From contig NZ_AP028878.1 in the NCBI RefSeq assembly GCF_036511935.1, forward strand, positions 2,108,001 to 2,172,000: DNA of 64,000 bases, given 5' to 3'. The position numbers and the translations under genes are program-made. The notes below the pieces were generated by a model. That model ran no database searches. It saw nothing but the letters and a program-made list of their open reading frames with translations, and was not told where the DNA came from. This document shows, piece by piece, positions 40,853 to 50,740 of this stretch. Positions within the stretch are counted from its first letter, which is position 1. Each line of letters begins with the position of its first letter. This DNA is from Marinobacter nanhaiticus D15-8W. Lineage in GTDB: Bacteria; Pseudomonadota; Gammaproteobacteria; Pseudomonadales; Oleiphilaceae.

Positions 40853-41884
40853 ATGAAATCCAGCATGATCTGGCCCGCCTTGGTGGCGCTGCTTTGCAGC
40901 GCCGCCCTGGCGGGCTGTTCGTTTGAGCCTGACCGTGAAATTTGGGAAATAAGTGGCCCGGTTTTCGGAACCCAATATCATATCAAGGTCGCATTGACCG
41001 ACGATGAAGGGCGTCTGGAAAATCTGGCTGGAGGGATCACCGGCGTTCTGGAAGACGTGGACGCGGCGATGTCGACCTGGCGGGAAGACTCCGAACTGTC
41101 CCGTTTCAACCGCCAAGAGCGGAAAGGGGAGTGGTTTCCGGTATCCGACCCGCTGTTTGAAGTGCTTACAGAGGCGCAGCGCGTCAGCAGGTTAAGCGAA
41201 GGAGCTTTCGACATCACCGTAGGACCTGTGGTCAATCTTTGGGGATTCGGGCCAGAGGCACGCCCCGACCAGGTGCCGACGGACGATGTGCTGGCCCAGC
41301 GTATGGCTGACACGGGGTACGAGAAGCTTGAGCTGAATGCCGGGGATAAGACTATTCGCTCCGACTTTCCGCTTTATCTCGACCTGTCTGCTATTGCCAA
41401 GGGCTATGCGGTGGATGCTGTAGCCAGATATCTGGCGGACGCCGGAGTTGAGGCATATCTGGTCGAGATCGGCGGCGAAGTGAACGCCCACGGACGTAAG
41501 CCTGACGGCGAGGTCTGGCGACTGGCCATCGAAAAGCCGGTATCCCGGGAACGTACGGTGCAGCAGGTCGTGGCGCTGGAAAACCGCGCGATGGCGACCT
41601 CAGGCGATTACCGTAACTATTACGAGGCCGACGGAAAACGGTATTCGCATACGATCGATCCGGCGACGGGGCATCCGATCGGCCATCGGCTGGCATCGGT
41701 TTCGGTGATCACCGAAGACTGTATGACGGCAGATGCCATGGCAACCGCCCTGAATGTCATGGGCGAGGAACGGGGCTATGCATTTGCAGTCCAACACGAC
41801 ATCGCCGCATACTTTATCTATCGGGCCGAAAGCGGGTTTGAAACCAAGTACACACCCGCGTTTTCGTCCTTTCTGATCGACTGA
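40853..41884 (+). CDS. apbE: FAD:protein FMN transferase ApbE (lipoprotein)
   Basis: 343 residues with a lipoprotein signal (LAGC, lipidated Cys22). It moves FMN from FAD onto Thr of the SGAT motifs in NqrB and NqrC. GTQYHIKV, MSTWREDSELSRFN, ITVGPVVNLWGFG, LDLSAIAKGYAVD, and YSHTIDPATGHPIG are conserved blocks. It starts 10 bases after nqrF, so it is part of the same operon. Confidence 0.95.
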   Translation: MKSSMIWPALVALLCSAALAGCSFEPDREIWEISGPVFGTQYHIKVALTDDEGRLENLAGGITGVLEDVDAAMSTWREDSELSRFNRQERKGEWFPVSDPLFEVLTEAQRVSRLSEGAFDITVGPVVNLWGFGPEARPDQVPTDDVLAQRMADTGYEKLELNAGDKTIRSDFPLYLDLSAIAKGYAVDAVARYLADAGVEAYLVEIGGEVNAHGRKPDGEVWRLAIEKPVSRERTVQQVVALENRAMATSGDYRNYYEADGKRYSHTIDPATGHPIGHRLASVSVITEDCMTADAMATALNVMGEERGYAFAVQHDIAAYFIYRAESGFETKYTPAFSSFLID

Positions 41885-41895
41885 CGGAGGGTACG

Positions 41896-42144
41896 ATGGG
41901 TACTTTTCTCCTGGTATTGGCCATTTTCGGGATACTGCTTGCGGGCATGTCCATCGGTGTCATTATGGGTCGCAAGCCCATCAGCGGTACCTGTGGCGGT
42001 ATCGGTGCGCTGGGTATAAGCGGGGCCTGTGAAATCTGCGGTGGCGACCGCAACAAGTGCGACGAAGAGAACGAGCGTACTGCAACCGAGGCCTCCCGCG
42101 CAGAAGCGCTCAGCTATGATGCAACAGAGTCGAAACCGCACTAG
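41896..42144 (+). CDS. nqrM: Na+-NQR maturation protein NqrM
   Basis: 82 residues: one N-terminal transmembrane helix (3-25) and a Cys cluster (Cys33, Cys45, Cys48, Cys55 in GTCGG and ACEICGGDRNKC). NqrM is required to insert the iron of NqrD/NqrE. Followed by the operon terminator. Confidence 0.93.
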   Translation: MGTFLLVLAIFGILLAGMSIGVIMGRKPISGTCGGIGALGISGACEICGGDRNKCDEENERTATEASRAEALSYDATESKPH

Positions 42145-42163
42145 GTTCTCGTCTCGTTAAAAG

Positions 42164-42200
42164 CCCGCGCACCCGCTACATGCGCGGGTTGTTTGTGTTT
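42164..42200 (+). terminator. Terminator of the nqr-apbE-nqrM operon
   Basis: CCCGCGCA (42164-42171) pairs perfectly with TGCGCGGG (42181-42188), followed by the T-rich TTGTTTGTGTTT (42189-42200). Confidence 0.75.
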
Positions 42201-42293
42201 CCAGGTTGGGTAACTGGCAGTCCAGCCTACCTGCCCGGGCCAGCGCCAAACACCACATCAACTAACACGACGGAATAAGGAGTTACTGCGCCT

Positions 42294-43685
42294 ATGGCAG
42301 AGCATCACTACGACGTCGTCGTTATCGGCGCCGGTCCTTCCGGCGAGGGTGCGGCGATGAACGCGACAAAGCATGGCAAGCGTGTCGCTATCGTTGAGGA
42401 TAAACCCACCGTCGGCGGTAACTGCACCCACTGGGGAACCATCCCGTCCAAGGCGCTGCGTCACTCAGTCAAACAGATCATTACCTTCAACACCAACGTG
42501 ATGTTCCGGGACATTGGCGAGCCGCGCTGGTTTTCTTTCCCGCGCGTCCTGCAGAATGCCGAGAAAGTCATGGGCAAGCAGGTCAAGCTGCGCACACAAT
42601 TCTATGCCCGTAATCGGGTCGACCTGTTCAACGGCAGGGCCTATTTCCTCGACGAGCATCGTATTGAAGTGCGCGGTGGGAAAGGGGAGGAGATCCTCAA
42701 TGCCAAATCGGTGGTCATCGCTACGGGGTCACGCCCTTACCTTCCGCCCGATGTGAACTTCCGCCACCATCGCGTCTACAACAGTGACTCCATTCTCAAG
42801 CTCTCCCACACGCCGCGCACCCTGGTAATCTACGGCGCAGGGGTAATTGGCTGCGAATATGCGTCGATCTTCGCGGGACTCGGAGTCAAGGTGGACCTGA
42901 TCAATCCGGGCAGCCGCTTGCTGACCTTCCTCGACGATGAAATCTCCGATGCGTTGAGTTATCACCTGCGCAATAATGGCGTTCTGGTGCGGCACAACGA
43001 GCAATATGAATCGGTCGAGGGTGATGACCATGGCGTCATCCTGACGCTGCAGTCAGGCAAGAAAATTCGCGCAGATGCGTTCCTGTGGTGTAACGGTCGA
43101 ACCGGCAACACCGACAAACTGGGTTTGGAGAATATCGGCCTGGAGCCCAATACCCGTGGTCAGCTGTCGGTGGACGAGCATTACCGTACCGCGATTCCGC
43201 ATATTTATGCCGCCGGAGATGTGATTGGCTGGCCCAGCCTGGCGAGCGCGGCGTATGACCAGGGACGCTCGGTATCCTCCGACCTGATTGGGGACGAGCA
43301 CTTCCGCTTCGTTTCGGACGTGCCCACCGGCATCTACACCATTCCTGAAATCAGTTCCGTGGGTAAGACCGAGCGGGAACTGACGGAGGCGAAGGTTCCG
43401 TATGAAGTCGGGCAGGCGTTCTTCAAGGATCTGGCACGCGCTCAGATCACTGGTGAAGCCGTGGGTATGCTGAAGATTCTGTTCCACCGCGAGAGTCGGG
43501 AGATCCTGGGTATCCACTGTTTCGGTGACCAAGCGGCAGAGATCGTACATATTGGTCAGGCAATCATGAATCAGGAAGGTGAGGCCAACTCCCTCAACTA
43601 CTTTATCAATACCACTTTCAACTATCCGACCATGGCGGAAGCCTACCGGGTGGCTGCACTGAACGGTTTGAATCGTATCTTCTGA
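42294..43685 (+). CDS. sthA: Soluble pyridine nucleotide transhydrogenase SthA
   Basis: 463 residues of the flavoprotein disulfide reductase fold: FAD site [20 protein letters not shown](P) site [16 protein letters not shown], and second FAD block [10 protein letters not shown]. The redox disulfide is incomplete: Cys44 is followed by T49 (NCTHWGT) where reductases carry the second Cys. This is the hallmark of SthA, which exchanges hydride between NADH and NADPH. It lies downstream of the nqr operon, as in Pseudomonas. Confidence 0.95.
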   Translation: MAEHHYDVVVIGAGPSGEGAAMNATKHGKRVAIVEDKPTVGGNCTHWGTIPSKALRHSVKQIITFNTNVMFRDIGEPRWFSFPRVLQNAEKVMGKQVKLRTQFYARNRVDLFNGRAYFLDEHRIEVRGGKGEEILNAKSVVIATGSRPYLPPDVNFRHHRVYNSDSILKLSHTPRTLVIYGAGVIGCEYASIFAGLGVKVDLINPGSRLLTFLDDEISDALSYHLRNNGVLVRHNEQYESVEGDDHGVILTLQSGKKIRADAFLWCNGRTGNTDKLGLENIGLEPNTRGQLSVDEHYRTAIPHIYAAGDVIGWPSLASAAYDQGRSVSSDLIGDEHFRFVSDVPTGIYTIPEISSVGKTERELTEAKVPYEVGQAFFKDLARAQITGEAVGMLKILFHRESREILGIHCFGDQAAEIVHIGQAIMNQEGEANSLNYFINTTFNYPTMAEAYRVAALNGLNRIF

Positions 43686-43703
43686 TTACGCGTCAAGCAC
43701 TAC

Positions 43704-43739
43704 AAAAAAGCCGGCAGGATACTCATCCGCCGGCTTTTT
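43704..43739 (+). terminator. Terminator after sthA
   Basis: AGCCGGC (43709-43715) pairs with GCCGGCT (43729-43735), with an upstream A run and a TTTTT tail (43735-43739). It can work in both directions. Confidence 0.88.
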
Positions 43740-43795
43740 AGTATTCATCGCACTTTAGCAGGGAAGCCCTCCTGACGGTCTTGATAGGCACAATA

Positions 43796-43897
43796 GGCAG
43801 CCTTGCAGGCTGCTCCGAAGCTGAAGCGTCGGCTACATTTTCTAGTTAACTCGAGTATGTAGCAGACGCTTTAGCTTCTGAGGCGCTGAAGGCGCCC
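43796..43897. repeat. Three-hairpin intergenic repeat element, copy 1
   Basis: In order: a GCAGCC/GGCTGC hairpin (43797-43813), a 22-bp near-perfect inverted repeat GAAGCTGAAGCGTCGGCTAC... (43817-43838) with ...GTAGCAGACGCTTTAGCTTC (43857-43878), and a GGCGC/GCGCC hairpin (43882-43896). A second copy lies at 52799-52900 in opposite orientation. Both lie downstream of terminators in gene-free DNA. It resembles a REP/BIME-type palindromic unit. Confidence 0.85.
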
Positions 43898-43977
43898 ATG
43901 GACTTTGCCGTCACAGGTGGCACCTTCCTCTCACGCTAATTCACGAAGACTCTTTTCCTCATGGTCTGTATACACGA

Positions 43978-44769
43978 TCAAGTGGTCCCCGCCAGGGTTT
44001 CCGGATCTTTCTCCACGCGCCTGGGCAGCCGGGAAATAGCATTAGCGGCGCGATTCTCAAAGTACATCAGCGTGCTGGTGGGGAAGTCTGTAATGATGCT
44101 GTCGATACCCATTTTTTCCAGATCCAGCATGTCCTGGATACGGTTAACCGTCCAGACGGAGACGTGCAGGCCTTCTTTGTGTGCGGCCTCGACCACCGCC
44201 GTAGAGCATAGCCTTGCGTTCAGGCAGAGATAGTCGCAACCCAGGCGCTTGGCGTTCTTGACCGGGTTGGGGAAGCGCTTGTCGAAGACCAGACCGGTAC
44301 GGATATTGTGGTCACGCCGTTTGACCTCCCGCAGGAACCAGGTATTGGACGATGTCAGCGCGGCGCGGTCGTACCAGTGATTCTTCTGGATCAGCTCCGC
44401 CAGGCGATTGCACAGCACGTTCATGCGCTGGCGTTCGTCGGTTTTAACCTCGAATTGCATGTGAGCAAAGTCGGGGCAGGTATCGAGCACCTGCCTCAGC
44501 GTGGGGATGCTGCAGGGCTGGTGCCAGGGCACCGTGTTGTGCCTGGCGTCCAGTTGTGACAGGGCTTCGGTAGTTAATTCGCCCACCTTGCCTTCAACGC
44601 CGGTGGTCCGGTCTGTCGTCGTATCGTGGATAACCACCGGCTCGCCGTTGGCAGACAGCAGGATATCCATCTCGAAATGCCGGATACCATGCTTGTAAGC
44701 GTGTTTGAAGCCTGGGAGTGTGTTTTCCGGCGCTTCTCCCTTTGCACCGCGGTGACCGTAGATAATCAT
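43978..44769 (-). CDS. Glycerophosphodiester phosphodiesterase
   Basis: 263 residues, a complete GDPD domain: GHRGAKGEAPENT (catalytic His, metal Glu), HFEMDILLSANGEPVVIHDTT (second His, Asp), QFEVKTDE, then VWTVNRIQDMLDLEKMGIDSIITDFP. No signal peptide, so it probably works in the cytoplasm like UgpQ, splitting glycerophosphodiesters to glycerol-3-phosphate and an alcohol. ATG 44769 was chosen because family members start directly at M-I-I-Y-GHRG; the upstream in-frame extension is unrelated. Confidence 0.92.
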   Translation of the reverse strand: MIIYGHRGAKGEAPENTLPGFKHAYKHGIRHFEMDILLSANGEPVVIHDTTTDRTTGVEGKVGELTTEALSQLDARHNTVPWHQPCSIPTLRQVLDTCPDFAHMQFEVKTDERQRMNVLCNRLAELIQKNHWYDRAALTSSNTWFLREVKRRDHNIRTGLVFDKRFPNPVKNAKRLGCDYLCLNARLCSTAVVEAAHKEGLHVSVWTVNRIQDMLDLEKMGIDSIITDFPTSTLMYFENRAANAISRLPRRVEKDPETLAGTT

Positions 44770-44861
44770 TGTGCGAGAGTCTCTCAAGCTGTTGACGCAC
44801 AGACATAAACCGAAATCGCCAATACTTGGCATCCCGGGGTTACTGCATATGGAGGTTGGAA

Positions 44862-45968
44862 TCAGCGACGGTAAAGCTCGCGCCGCTTCTTCCATAATTC
44901 ATGGCATAGGGCTACATCGTCGAGAAAGGCTGGGAGCTCTTCCATGGTCAGCGCCTGGGGGCCGTCCACCAGTGCTTTCTCCGGTCTGGGGTGAAAATCC
45001 ACCAGGACCATGTTTGCGCCCGCGACAATCCCTTGGGCCGTAGCGTGCATCACATCCGGAATACCATCCGGCGAGCTGTCACGGCTGCCCACGGAATGGG
45101 AAGGGTCAATGCATACGGGCATGCGGGTCAGACGCTTTACGGCCGGTACGTGGGCGAAGTCCACCATGTTGCGGTGCGGCTGTCCTGCTTCGGTCTTCAT
45201 TCCGCGCAAACAGAAAATCACATTGGCGTTGCCCTCGCTCGCCAGGTATTCCGCAGCGTTGAGCGACTCGTTCAGGGTAATGCCAAAGCCGCGCTTAAGT
45301 AGCACTGGATATTCTTTCTGACGACCGATGGCCTTGAGCAGCTCGAAATTCTGCGTATTGCGGGTACCCACCTGAAGCATGACACCAGTCGGTCGGCCGA
45401 GTTGTTCCAGGCAGGTATCGATTTCCTCGATATGGCTCTCGTGGGTGATTTCCATGGCAATCACCCGGATGCCGTACTTGCCGGCCAGTTCAAACACGTA
45501 GGGCAGGCAGGCCTCGCCGTGGCCCTGGAACGAGTAGGGGTTGGTCCGCGGCTTATAGGCGCCCATGCGGGTGCAGGTCTGGCCATGGTCGGCCAGTGAC
45601 TTCATCATGATTTCAACGTGTTCCGGCGTGTCGACGGCGCACAGACCGGCAAAGACGTTCAGGTTATCCTGGTCGAAATGCACATCGTTATAGCTGAAGC
45701 CGGTTTGACGTCGGTCATCCCGGTGGCGTCCAAGAATGCGGTATTCATCGGAAATCCGGATCGCGCGCTCGACCGCTGGCAGGGCCTCGATTTCTTCCTT
45801 GTTGAGGGATTTGGTGTCCCCGAGCAAATAGAGCTCCGTCAGCTTTTGCTGCGCACCCTGGACCTCATGAATCCTTACCGAGACACCCGGCAGGTTTTCC
45901 AGGAAGGAGAGGGTGTCGCGATAGGCGTCGCTATCCAACGGCGTGTCAGGGTAAAGGATGGCAAGCAT
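44862..45968 (-). CDS. 3-deoxy-7-phosphoheptulonate (DAHP) synthase, type I-beta-like
   Basis: 368 residues. An N-terminal ferredoxin-like domain (1-90) is followed by a TIM-barrel catalytic domain with VLLKRGFGITLNE, NVIFCLRGMKT, RMPVCIDPSHSVGSRD and ANMVLVDFHPRPE. These fit the KDO8P/DAHP synthase family, which condenses PEP and erythrose-4-phosphate to open the shikimate pathway. ATG 45968 has GAAGGAGA just upstream. The same frame runs further into the terB gene but that part is not related. Confidence 0.87.
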   Translation of the reverse strand: MLAILYPDTPLDSDAYRDTLSFLENLPGVSVRIHEVQGAQQKLTELYLLGDTKSLNKEEIEALPAVERAIRISDEYRILGRHRDDRRQTGFSYNDVHFDQDNLNVFAGLCAVDTPEHVEIMMKSLADHGQTCTRMGAYKPRTNPYSFQGHGEACLPYVFELAGKYGIRVIAMEITHESHIEEIDTCLEQLGRPTGVMLQVGTRNTQNFELLKAIGRQKEYPVLLKRGFGITLNESLNAAEYLASEGNANVIFCLRGMKTEAGQPHRNMVDFAHVPAVKRLTRMPVCIDPSHSVGSRDSSPDGIPDVMHATAQGIVAGANMVLVDFHPRPEKALVDGPQALTMEELPAFLDDVALCHELWKKRRELYRR

Positions 45969-45978
45969 GGCGTCTCCT

Positions 45979-46434
45979 TCAGGACGACATCGCCTTCTCG
46001 GCCCGATGTCGGCATTCCATATATTCGCGGTGGTTGAGGTGCAGCAGGTCGGCGATACGCCGGACCAGGTGTTCCTCATACTTGTCGATACGGCCGTCGG
46101 CGAAGGCCACGCGCCAGATGCTTTCCAGAATTTCGGCCTTTCCCGCCTGGTCGAGCCGGGCGTTGAGCTGCTCGGTGAACTCATAGAGCGACGTTGCATC
46201 TTCGGCATGGGCGCGGGCGTCCGCCAGGATCGCGGTGGCTTCCTCCCGAGTGATTTCCTGGGAGCGGATCGCGCAATCGACGATCATGCTCATTTCCACA
46301 TCGTCTTCGTACTGGTCCACCCGTGCGAGCTGGACCATCAGGGCGGTTGCTGCAACGGCCAGTTGTTTCGGATCATTTTTCTCCGGTACGCCTTCAGCGT
46401 CACCGGAGAACAGTTTCTTCAAGGCTTCGATCAT
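45979..46434 (-). CDS. TerB-family protein
   Basis: 151 residues, an all-helical TerB domain: LAVAATALMVQLARVDQYEDDVEMSMIVD and ILESIWRVAFADGRIDKYEEHLVRRIADLLHL, with Asp/Glu groups that bind metal in the family. No membrane segment. TerB-like proteins are linked to metal or envelope stress, but single-domain copies like this have no settled role. It sits between talB and the DAHP synthase gene, 10 bases from the latter and 2 bases after talB on the same strand, so all three may be co-transcribed. Confidence 0.85.
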   Translation of the reverse strand: MIEALKKLFSGDAEGVPEKNDPKQLAVAATALMVQLARVDQYEDDVEMSMIVDCAIRSQEITREEATAILADARAHAEDATSLYEFTEQLNARLDQAGKAEILESIWRVAFADGRIDKYEEHLVRRIADLLHLNHREYMECRHRAEKAMSS

Positions 46435-46436
46435 GC

Positions 46437-47399
46437 TCAGGCTGCTCGGGCTAACTGCCGGACCCTCTGTTCCAGTTCGATCTGGTCGGCAGCGAATTTA
46501 CGGATACCCTCGGCCAGTTTCTCCGTGGCCATGGCGTCTTCGTTCATCAACCAGCGGAAGTCGTTTTCCTGCAGGCTGATACGTGATTCCACCTTACCTG
46601 TTGTTTCCGGTGACAGGATACGGGGCAGTTTGCCTTCGTCATTCTGCAGGGTTTCCAGCAGGGCCGGGCTGATAGTGAGGCGATCGCAACCGGCCAATTG
46701 CTCGATTTCACCAGCGTTGCGGAAGCTTGCGCCCATGACGACGGTATCGTAACCGTTGCCCTTGAAGTAGTTGTAGATCCGGGTAACCGAGAGTACGCCG
46801 GGGTCTTCGTGAGGCGCGTAGGCTGTCTTTCCGGTAGCTTTCAGGTTCCAGTCCAGTATACGCCCGACGAACGGCGAGATCAGGAAGGCGCCTGCTTCTG
46901 CACAGGCGGCGGCCTGGGCAAATGAGAAGAGTAGGGTCAGGTTGCAGCGTATGCCTTCTTTCTCGAGGATCTCGGCGGCGCGGATGCCTTCCCAAGTGGA
47001 AGCGATTTTGATCAGCACCCGGTTGGTGGGTACGCCGATACTGTCGTAAAGCTCCACCAGGCGCCGCGCCTTGGTCACAGTGCCTTCGGTATCGAAAGAC
47101 AGGCGCGCATCCACTTCGGTGGACACCACACCGGGGATCAGTTCCAGGATCTGTTGGCCAGCCAGCACCCCAAGATAATCGGTGGCGATGCCCAGTTGAT
47201 CAGCTTCTGAACCGTGTTGGCTCTGCGCGTAGTTAATGGCGGCGTCGAGCATTGGGCGGTATGCAGGCAGATCGGCAGCTTTGAGCAGCAGTGACGGGTT
47301 TGTGGTCGCATCGACCGGACGCCACTGTTTTATGGCTTCCAGGTCACCGGTATCGGCGACCACCGTGGTCATGGCTTTGAGCTGATCGAGTTTACTCAT
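46437..47399 (-). CDS. tal: Transaldolase
   Basis: 320 residues of the TalB type: [32 protein letters not shown] and [21 protein letters not shown], the last with the Schiff-base Lys, then [30 protein letters not shown]. It transfers dihydroxyacetone between sugar phosphates in the pentose phosphate pathway, producing erythrose-4-phosphate, a substrate for DAHP synthase encoded downstream. ATG 47399 matches the family start and has AGGACG nine bases before. The upstream in-frame extension to 47513 is not part of the family. Confidence 0.95.
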   Translation of the reverse strand: MSKLDQLKAMTTVVADTGDLEAIKQWRPVDATTNPSLLLKAADLPAYRPMLDAAINYAQSQHGSEADQLGIATDYLGVLAGQQILELIPGVVSTEVDARLSFDTEGTVTKARRLVELYDSIGVPTNRVLIKIASTWEGIRAAEILEKEGIRCNLTLLFSFAQAAACAEAGAFLISPFVGRILDWNLKATGKTAYAPHEDPGVLSVTRIYNYFKGNGYDTVVMGASFRNAGEIEQLAGCDRLTISPALLETLQNDEGKLPRILSPETTGKVESRISLQENDFRWLMNEDAMATEKLAEGIRKFAADQIELEQRVRQLARAA

Positions 47400-47589
47400 G
47401 GGTACAAATCGTCCTGATTGTAGTTGCGCGGGCACAGCAGGCGCTGCGTCCTTTCGGTAAGGCAAGGAACCTTGAATTAAACCTACAATAGCGATCTGCC
47501 AGCAGCGGAACAAGAGGCGGGGTGGCCTGTTAAGCGCCTGTCACAAGCATCTGGCGCTGGGTGAGAAGTCGATCCTTCAGCCGCGTCCC

Positions 47590-48624
47590 TTATGCGCTCG
47601 CCAGGAGCGGGGTTGTTTCGGGGTGGTCTTCGGGCACCTTCGCCATAGCCTGCTCGATGACCTCGACGCCAGATCCCGGGCGGTGAGCGTTCTCGCTGAT
47701 ATGGCGACGGAACTGGCGTCCGCCCTTGCAGCCATGGAACAGGCCCATAACATGGCGGCTGATATGGCTCAGGTAGACGCCACGGTCTAGCTCTGACTGT
47801 ATGTAGGGCAGCATGGCGCGCAGGACATCGTGACGGCTCTGCGCGATGGAGGTCTCGCCATAGAGCTCGGCGTCCACTTGGGCGAGCATCCAGGGATTCT
47901 GGTAAGCCTCGCGGCCGATCATCACGCCGTCTACGTGCTCAAGGTGGCTACGGCATTCTCCGAGAGTCTTGATGCCGCCGTTGATGATGATTTCCAGATG
48001 GGGATAGCGCCGCTTCAGGTCGTAGACCCAATCGTACTTCAACGGCGGTATATCACGGTTTTCCTTCGGGCTGAGGCCTTCGAGGACGGCAATCCGGGCG
48101 TGGACTATAAACGTGGTGCATCCGGCTGCGGCGACCGTCTCGATGAACTCGCAAAGCTGATCAAAGGATTCCCGGCCATTGATACCGATACGGTGCTTGA
48201 CGGTGACCGGTAGTTCCGTGGCCGCGCGCATGGCGGCGACGCCTTCCGCAACGGTTTTCGGATGCTCCATCAGGCAGGCGCCGATCATGTTGTTCTGTAC
48301 CCGGTCGCTGGGGCAGCCGACGTTCAGGTTGACCTCGTCGAAGCCGTTGTCCTCGGCCAGGCGCGCACAGGTAGCCAGTTCGGAGGCGTTGCTTCCGCCC
48401 AGTTGCAGGGCCAGCGGGTACTCGGCTTCATGATGGCGCAGGAAACGCTGGGTATCGCCGTGAATCAGTGCTCCGGTGGTGACCATCTCGGTATATAGCA
48501 GGGCGCGCCGGGATAGCAGGCGTGCGAAATAACGGTACGCTGAGGTGGTCCAATCCATCATCGGTGCCACGGAGAAGCGCCGATTGAGTGAACTGGAGGT
48601 TGTAGCGGTCGTCGTCGGAGTCAT
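47590..48624 (-). CDS. dusA: tRNA-dihydrouridine(20/20a) synthase DusA
   Basis: 344 residues: FMN-binding TIM barrel start RRFSVAPMMDWTTSAYRYFARLLS, and catalytic Cys104 in NVGCPSDRVQ. Also VKHRIGING, HARIAVLEGLSPKENRDIPPL (the DusA-specific extension) and INGGIKTL. It reduces uridines 20/20a in the tRNA D loop using NADPH. Confidence 0.95.
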   Translation of the reverse strand: MTPTTTATTSSSLNRRFSVAPMMDWTTSAYRYFARLLSRRALLYTEMVTTGALIHGDTQRFLRHHEAEYPLALQLGGSNASELATCARLAEDNGFDEVNLNVGCPSDRVQNNMIGACLMEHPKTVAEGVAAMRAATELPVTVKHRIGINGRESFDQLCEFIETVAAAGCTTFIVHARIAVLEGLSPKENRDIPPLKYDWVYDLKRRYPHLEIIINGGIKTLGECRSHLEHVDGVMIGREAYQNPWMLAQVDAELYGETSIAQSRHDVLRAMLPYIQSELDRGVYLSHISRHVMGLFHGCKGGRQFRRHISENAHRPGSGVEVIEQAMAKVPEDHPETTPLLASA

Positions 48625-48838
48625 CTAAACGCCTGTGTTTTTGCCCTGATATAACGAGACGGGTTATCGATGAGATTGGGCGAGGGATTATAACGTGTTG
48701 TCAGATGAATAAAAATTGAGCCAACCTCCCGCCCAACGAACCAGCTTAATTCAGATAGAGCTGGTAAACTGCCATTTTTCAGCGGGTTGCGAATGGCGAC
48801 TTCGGCCCGGTCGGGTTTCGGCGAAAGGAGTAGAGTCG

Positions 48839-49753
48839 GTGGATGTACTGATACAGGCCCTGGTGCCGGTTTTCGGCTTGATCCTGCTGGGTCAGTTCCT
48901 GCGCCGCATGCAGTTCCCTGGAGATGGCTTCTGGCCCATGGCCGAGCGCTTTACCTACTACGTGTTGTTCCCACCGATGCTGCTCTATAAGTTGGGCAGC
49001 GCCCAGATTCCTTCCTCGGCCTATGGCGATGTTGCGCTGATCGTCATCGGCATGGGGCTGACGATGACGGTGTTGCTCGCCGTCCTGCAAGTGGCGATGC
49101 GCTGGCCGGGTGCGGTATTCAGTTCCGTTTACCAGGGCGCGATACGCTTCAATACGTTTGTCGGCCTGGCGGCTGCTGGTTTGCTTATGGGTGACGATGG
49201 TCTCTCTCTGTTTGCCGTGGCCGTGGCGATCAACGTGCCGATGCTCAACCTGCTCTGTATCGTGATGTTTGCGATTGTCGTTGGGCAGGGCCCGATAAGG
49301 CTGGGGCCGACTTTCAAGGCCATTGCCACCAACCCGTTGATTATTGGTTCCGTGTCGGGCGCCGTGTGGGGTTATATCGGCATCGGCTTTCACCCGATCA
49401 TGGCGCGCTTCCTGGAGCCTCTCTCAGATATGGCGTTGCCGCTGGGGCTGCTGACGGTTGGAGCCGGGCTGCAGCTCAAAGGATTACGTAGCGCATCGGG
49501 CCCATTCCTGGTAGCGACATCTCTGAAATTGCTGGCATTTCCGTTTATCGCAGCTGGCCTCGCATGGCTGGTAGGGGTGGAAGGGCTCTTGTTGCAGGTG
49601 GCTGTCCTACTCGCTGCGCTTCCGACCGCATCGTCAGCTTACATCCTGGCGCGCCAACTGGGTGGTGACGCGCCATTGATGGCGGGCATCATCAGCGGCC
49701 AGACTTTGCTGGCCATCGTCACGATGCCCTTAATGCTGAGCTTGCTCGGGTAG
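48839..49753 (+). CDS. AEC-family transporter (auxin efflux carrier type)
   Basis: 304 residues from GTG 48839, preceded by AAGGAG at 8-9 bases. Ten transmembrane helices in two halves, with VLIQALVPVFGLILLGQFLRR at the start and a family-typical GLLTVGAGLQLKGLR and PTASSAYILARQLGGDA near the end. AEC proteins export organic or amino acids; the substrate is unknown. Its 3' end overlaps the convergent znuA gene by 24 bases. Confidence 0.88.
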   Translation: MDVLIQALVPVFGLILLGQFLRRMQFPGDGFWPMAERFTYYVLFPPMLLYKLGSAQIPSSAYGDVALIVIGMGLTMTVLLAVLQVAMRWPGAVFSSVYQGAIRFNTFVGLAAAGLLMGDDGLSLFAVAVAINVPMLNLLCIVMFAIVVGQGPIRLGPTFKAIATNPLIIGSVSGAVWGYIGIGFHPIMARFLEPLSDMALPLGLLTVGAGLQLKGLRSASGPFLVATSLKLLAFPFIAAGLAWLVGVEGLLLQVAVLLAALPTASSAYILARQLGGDAPLMAGIISGQTLLAIVTMPLMLSLLG

Positions 49754-50692
49754 ACAGGTCAGGGCGGCGTCGGCCAGCGACTGTTGGAATTTCACGTAGC
49801 CGTCGGGCGTTTCCGGAATCTCCGAGGCCAGCGGGTCCCACGTGCTAATAGTCAGGCCGACGTCTTCTGTGAGGCTTTGCCACCAGTCGCGGTTGAACTG
49901 CGGCTCGGTCAGCAGGCACGGGTGATTCGCACCGCGCAGCTTTTGCTGAATCGCATTGATGTGCCTCGCGCCGGGCGTCTGCTCCGGACTGGGAGTCAGT
50001 GCGCCGGCGAGGTGTATGCCGTAGTGTTCGGCAAAGCGGCCGAAGGCATCGTGGTAGGTGAAGATGTCGATGCCTTCCAGTCGCGCCAGGCTCGGGCGCA
50101 GTTGCTCATCCTGGGCGTGCAACGCATGCTCCAGCTGCTTCAGGCGGCGTTCGATAACGTCATGTTGGTTGGGTGCCAGCTTTGCCAGCCGGTCACCAAT
50201 GGTGTGCGTCATCAGTAGGGCCAGCGCGGGATCCAGCCATACGTGAGGGTCGACGCCATCGTGATGGTGGCCGTCGCCATGGTCGTGGCCTGGGTGCTCC
50301 TCATGACCAACTTCTTCAGCGTGGGCATGTTCGTGTTCGTGCTCATGAGCTATCTGAGCCTCTTCCGTGGGCATCAGCGATTGGGTGCGGGGTGCCAGTT
50401 CGGGGTTTTCCAGCAGTCGCTGCATGAAGGTTTCCATGGATGGACCAACCCAGAGGATCAGGTCGGCCTCGGCAAGGGCGCGGCGGTCCGAGGGGCGTAA
50501 CTGGTAGGTATGCGGACTGGCGCCAGCGGGGATGAGCGTCGTGATTTGGGTGTCCTCCGGTGCAATGGCCCGGGCCAGCAAGGACAGCGGTTTGATGGAC
50601 GTGACAATGCGCAATGGCTCATCTGCAGCAGAGAGGGGCGCGACGGCAATCAGGCAGGCAGCCGCGATGAACGGCAAAAAACGGTTTTGCAT
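49730..50692 (-). CDS. znuA: Zinc ABC transporter substrate-binding protein ZnuA
   Basis: 320 residues with a signal peptide (about 1-22). Zinc ligands are His61 in GASPHTYQL and His150 in DPHVW; a His-rich loop (116-144, HEHEHEHAH... DHGDGHHHD) is typical of ZnuA. The gene delivers zinc to an inner-membrane permease in the periplasm; znuB and znuC are not in this window. It is preceded by a Zur box (listed separately). Confidence 0.95.
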   Translation of the reverse strand: MQNRFLPFIAAACLIAVAPLSAADEPLRIVTSIKPLSLLARAIAPEDTQITTLIPAGASPHTYQLRPSDRRALAEADLILWVGPSMETFMQRLLENPELAPRTQSLMPTEEAQIAHEHEHEHAHAEEVGHEEHPGHDHGDGHHHDGVDPHVWLDPALALLMTHTIGDRLAKLAPNQHDVIERRLKQLEHALHAQDEQLRPSLARLEGIDIFTYHDAFGRFAEHYGIHLAGALTPSPEQTPGARHINAIQQKLRGANHPCLLTEPQFNRDWWQSLTEDVGLTISTWDPLASEIPETPDGYVKFQQSLADAALTCLPEQAQH

Positions 50693-50717
50693 GATAGGGT
50701 TCCGACTTGAATTTTTC

Positions 50718-50740
50718 GAAATGTTATAATGTAACAGCTA
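50718..50740. promoter_or_regulatory. Zur box upstream of znuA
   Basis: The first half GAAATGTTATA is identical to the E. coli Zur consensus, and the core TGTTA-N5-TAACA (50722-50736) is a perfect inverted repeat. A minus-strand -10-like TATAAC (50723-50728) lies inside it, so zinc-dependent repression of znuA is predicted. Confidence 0.8.

Noticed and set aside
43796..43897. Simple terminator interpretation of the repeat element
   Set aside because: A standard terminator for sthA already lies upstream at 43704-43739, and the element has three hairpins and no T run.
45969..46208. N-terminal extension of the DAHP synthase frame
   Set aside because: The extra residues overlap the terB gene out of frame and lack family likeness; a strong ribosome site marks ATG 45968.
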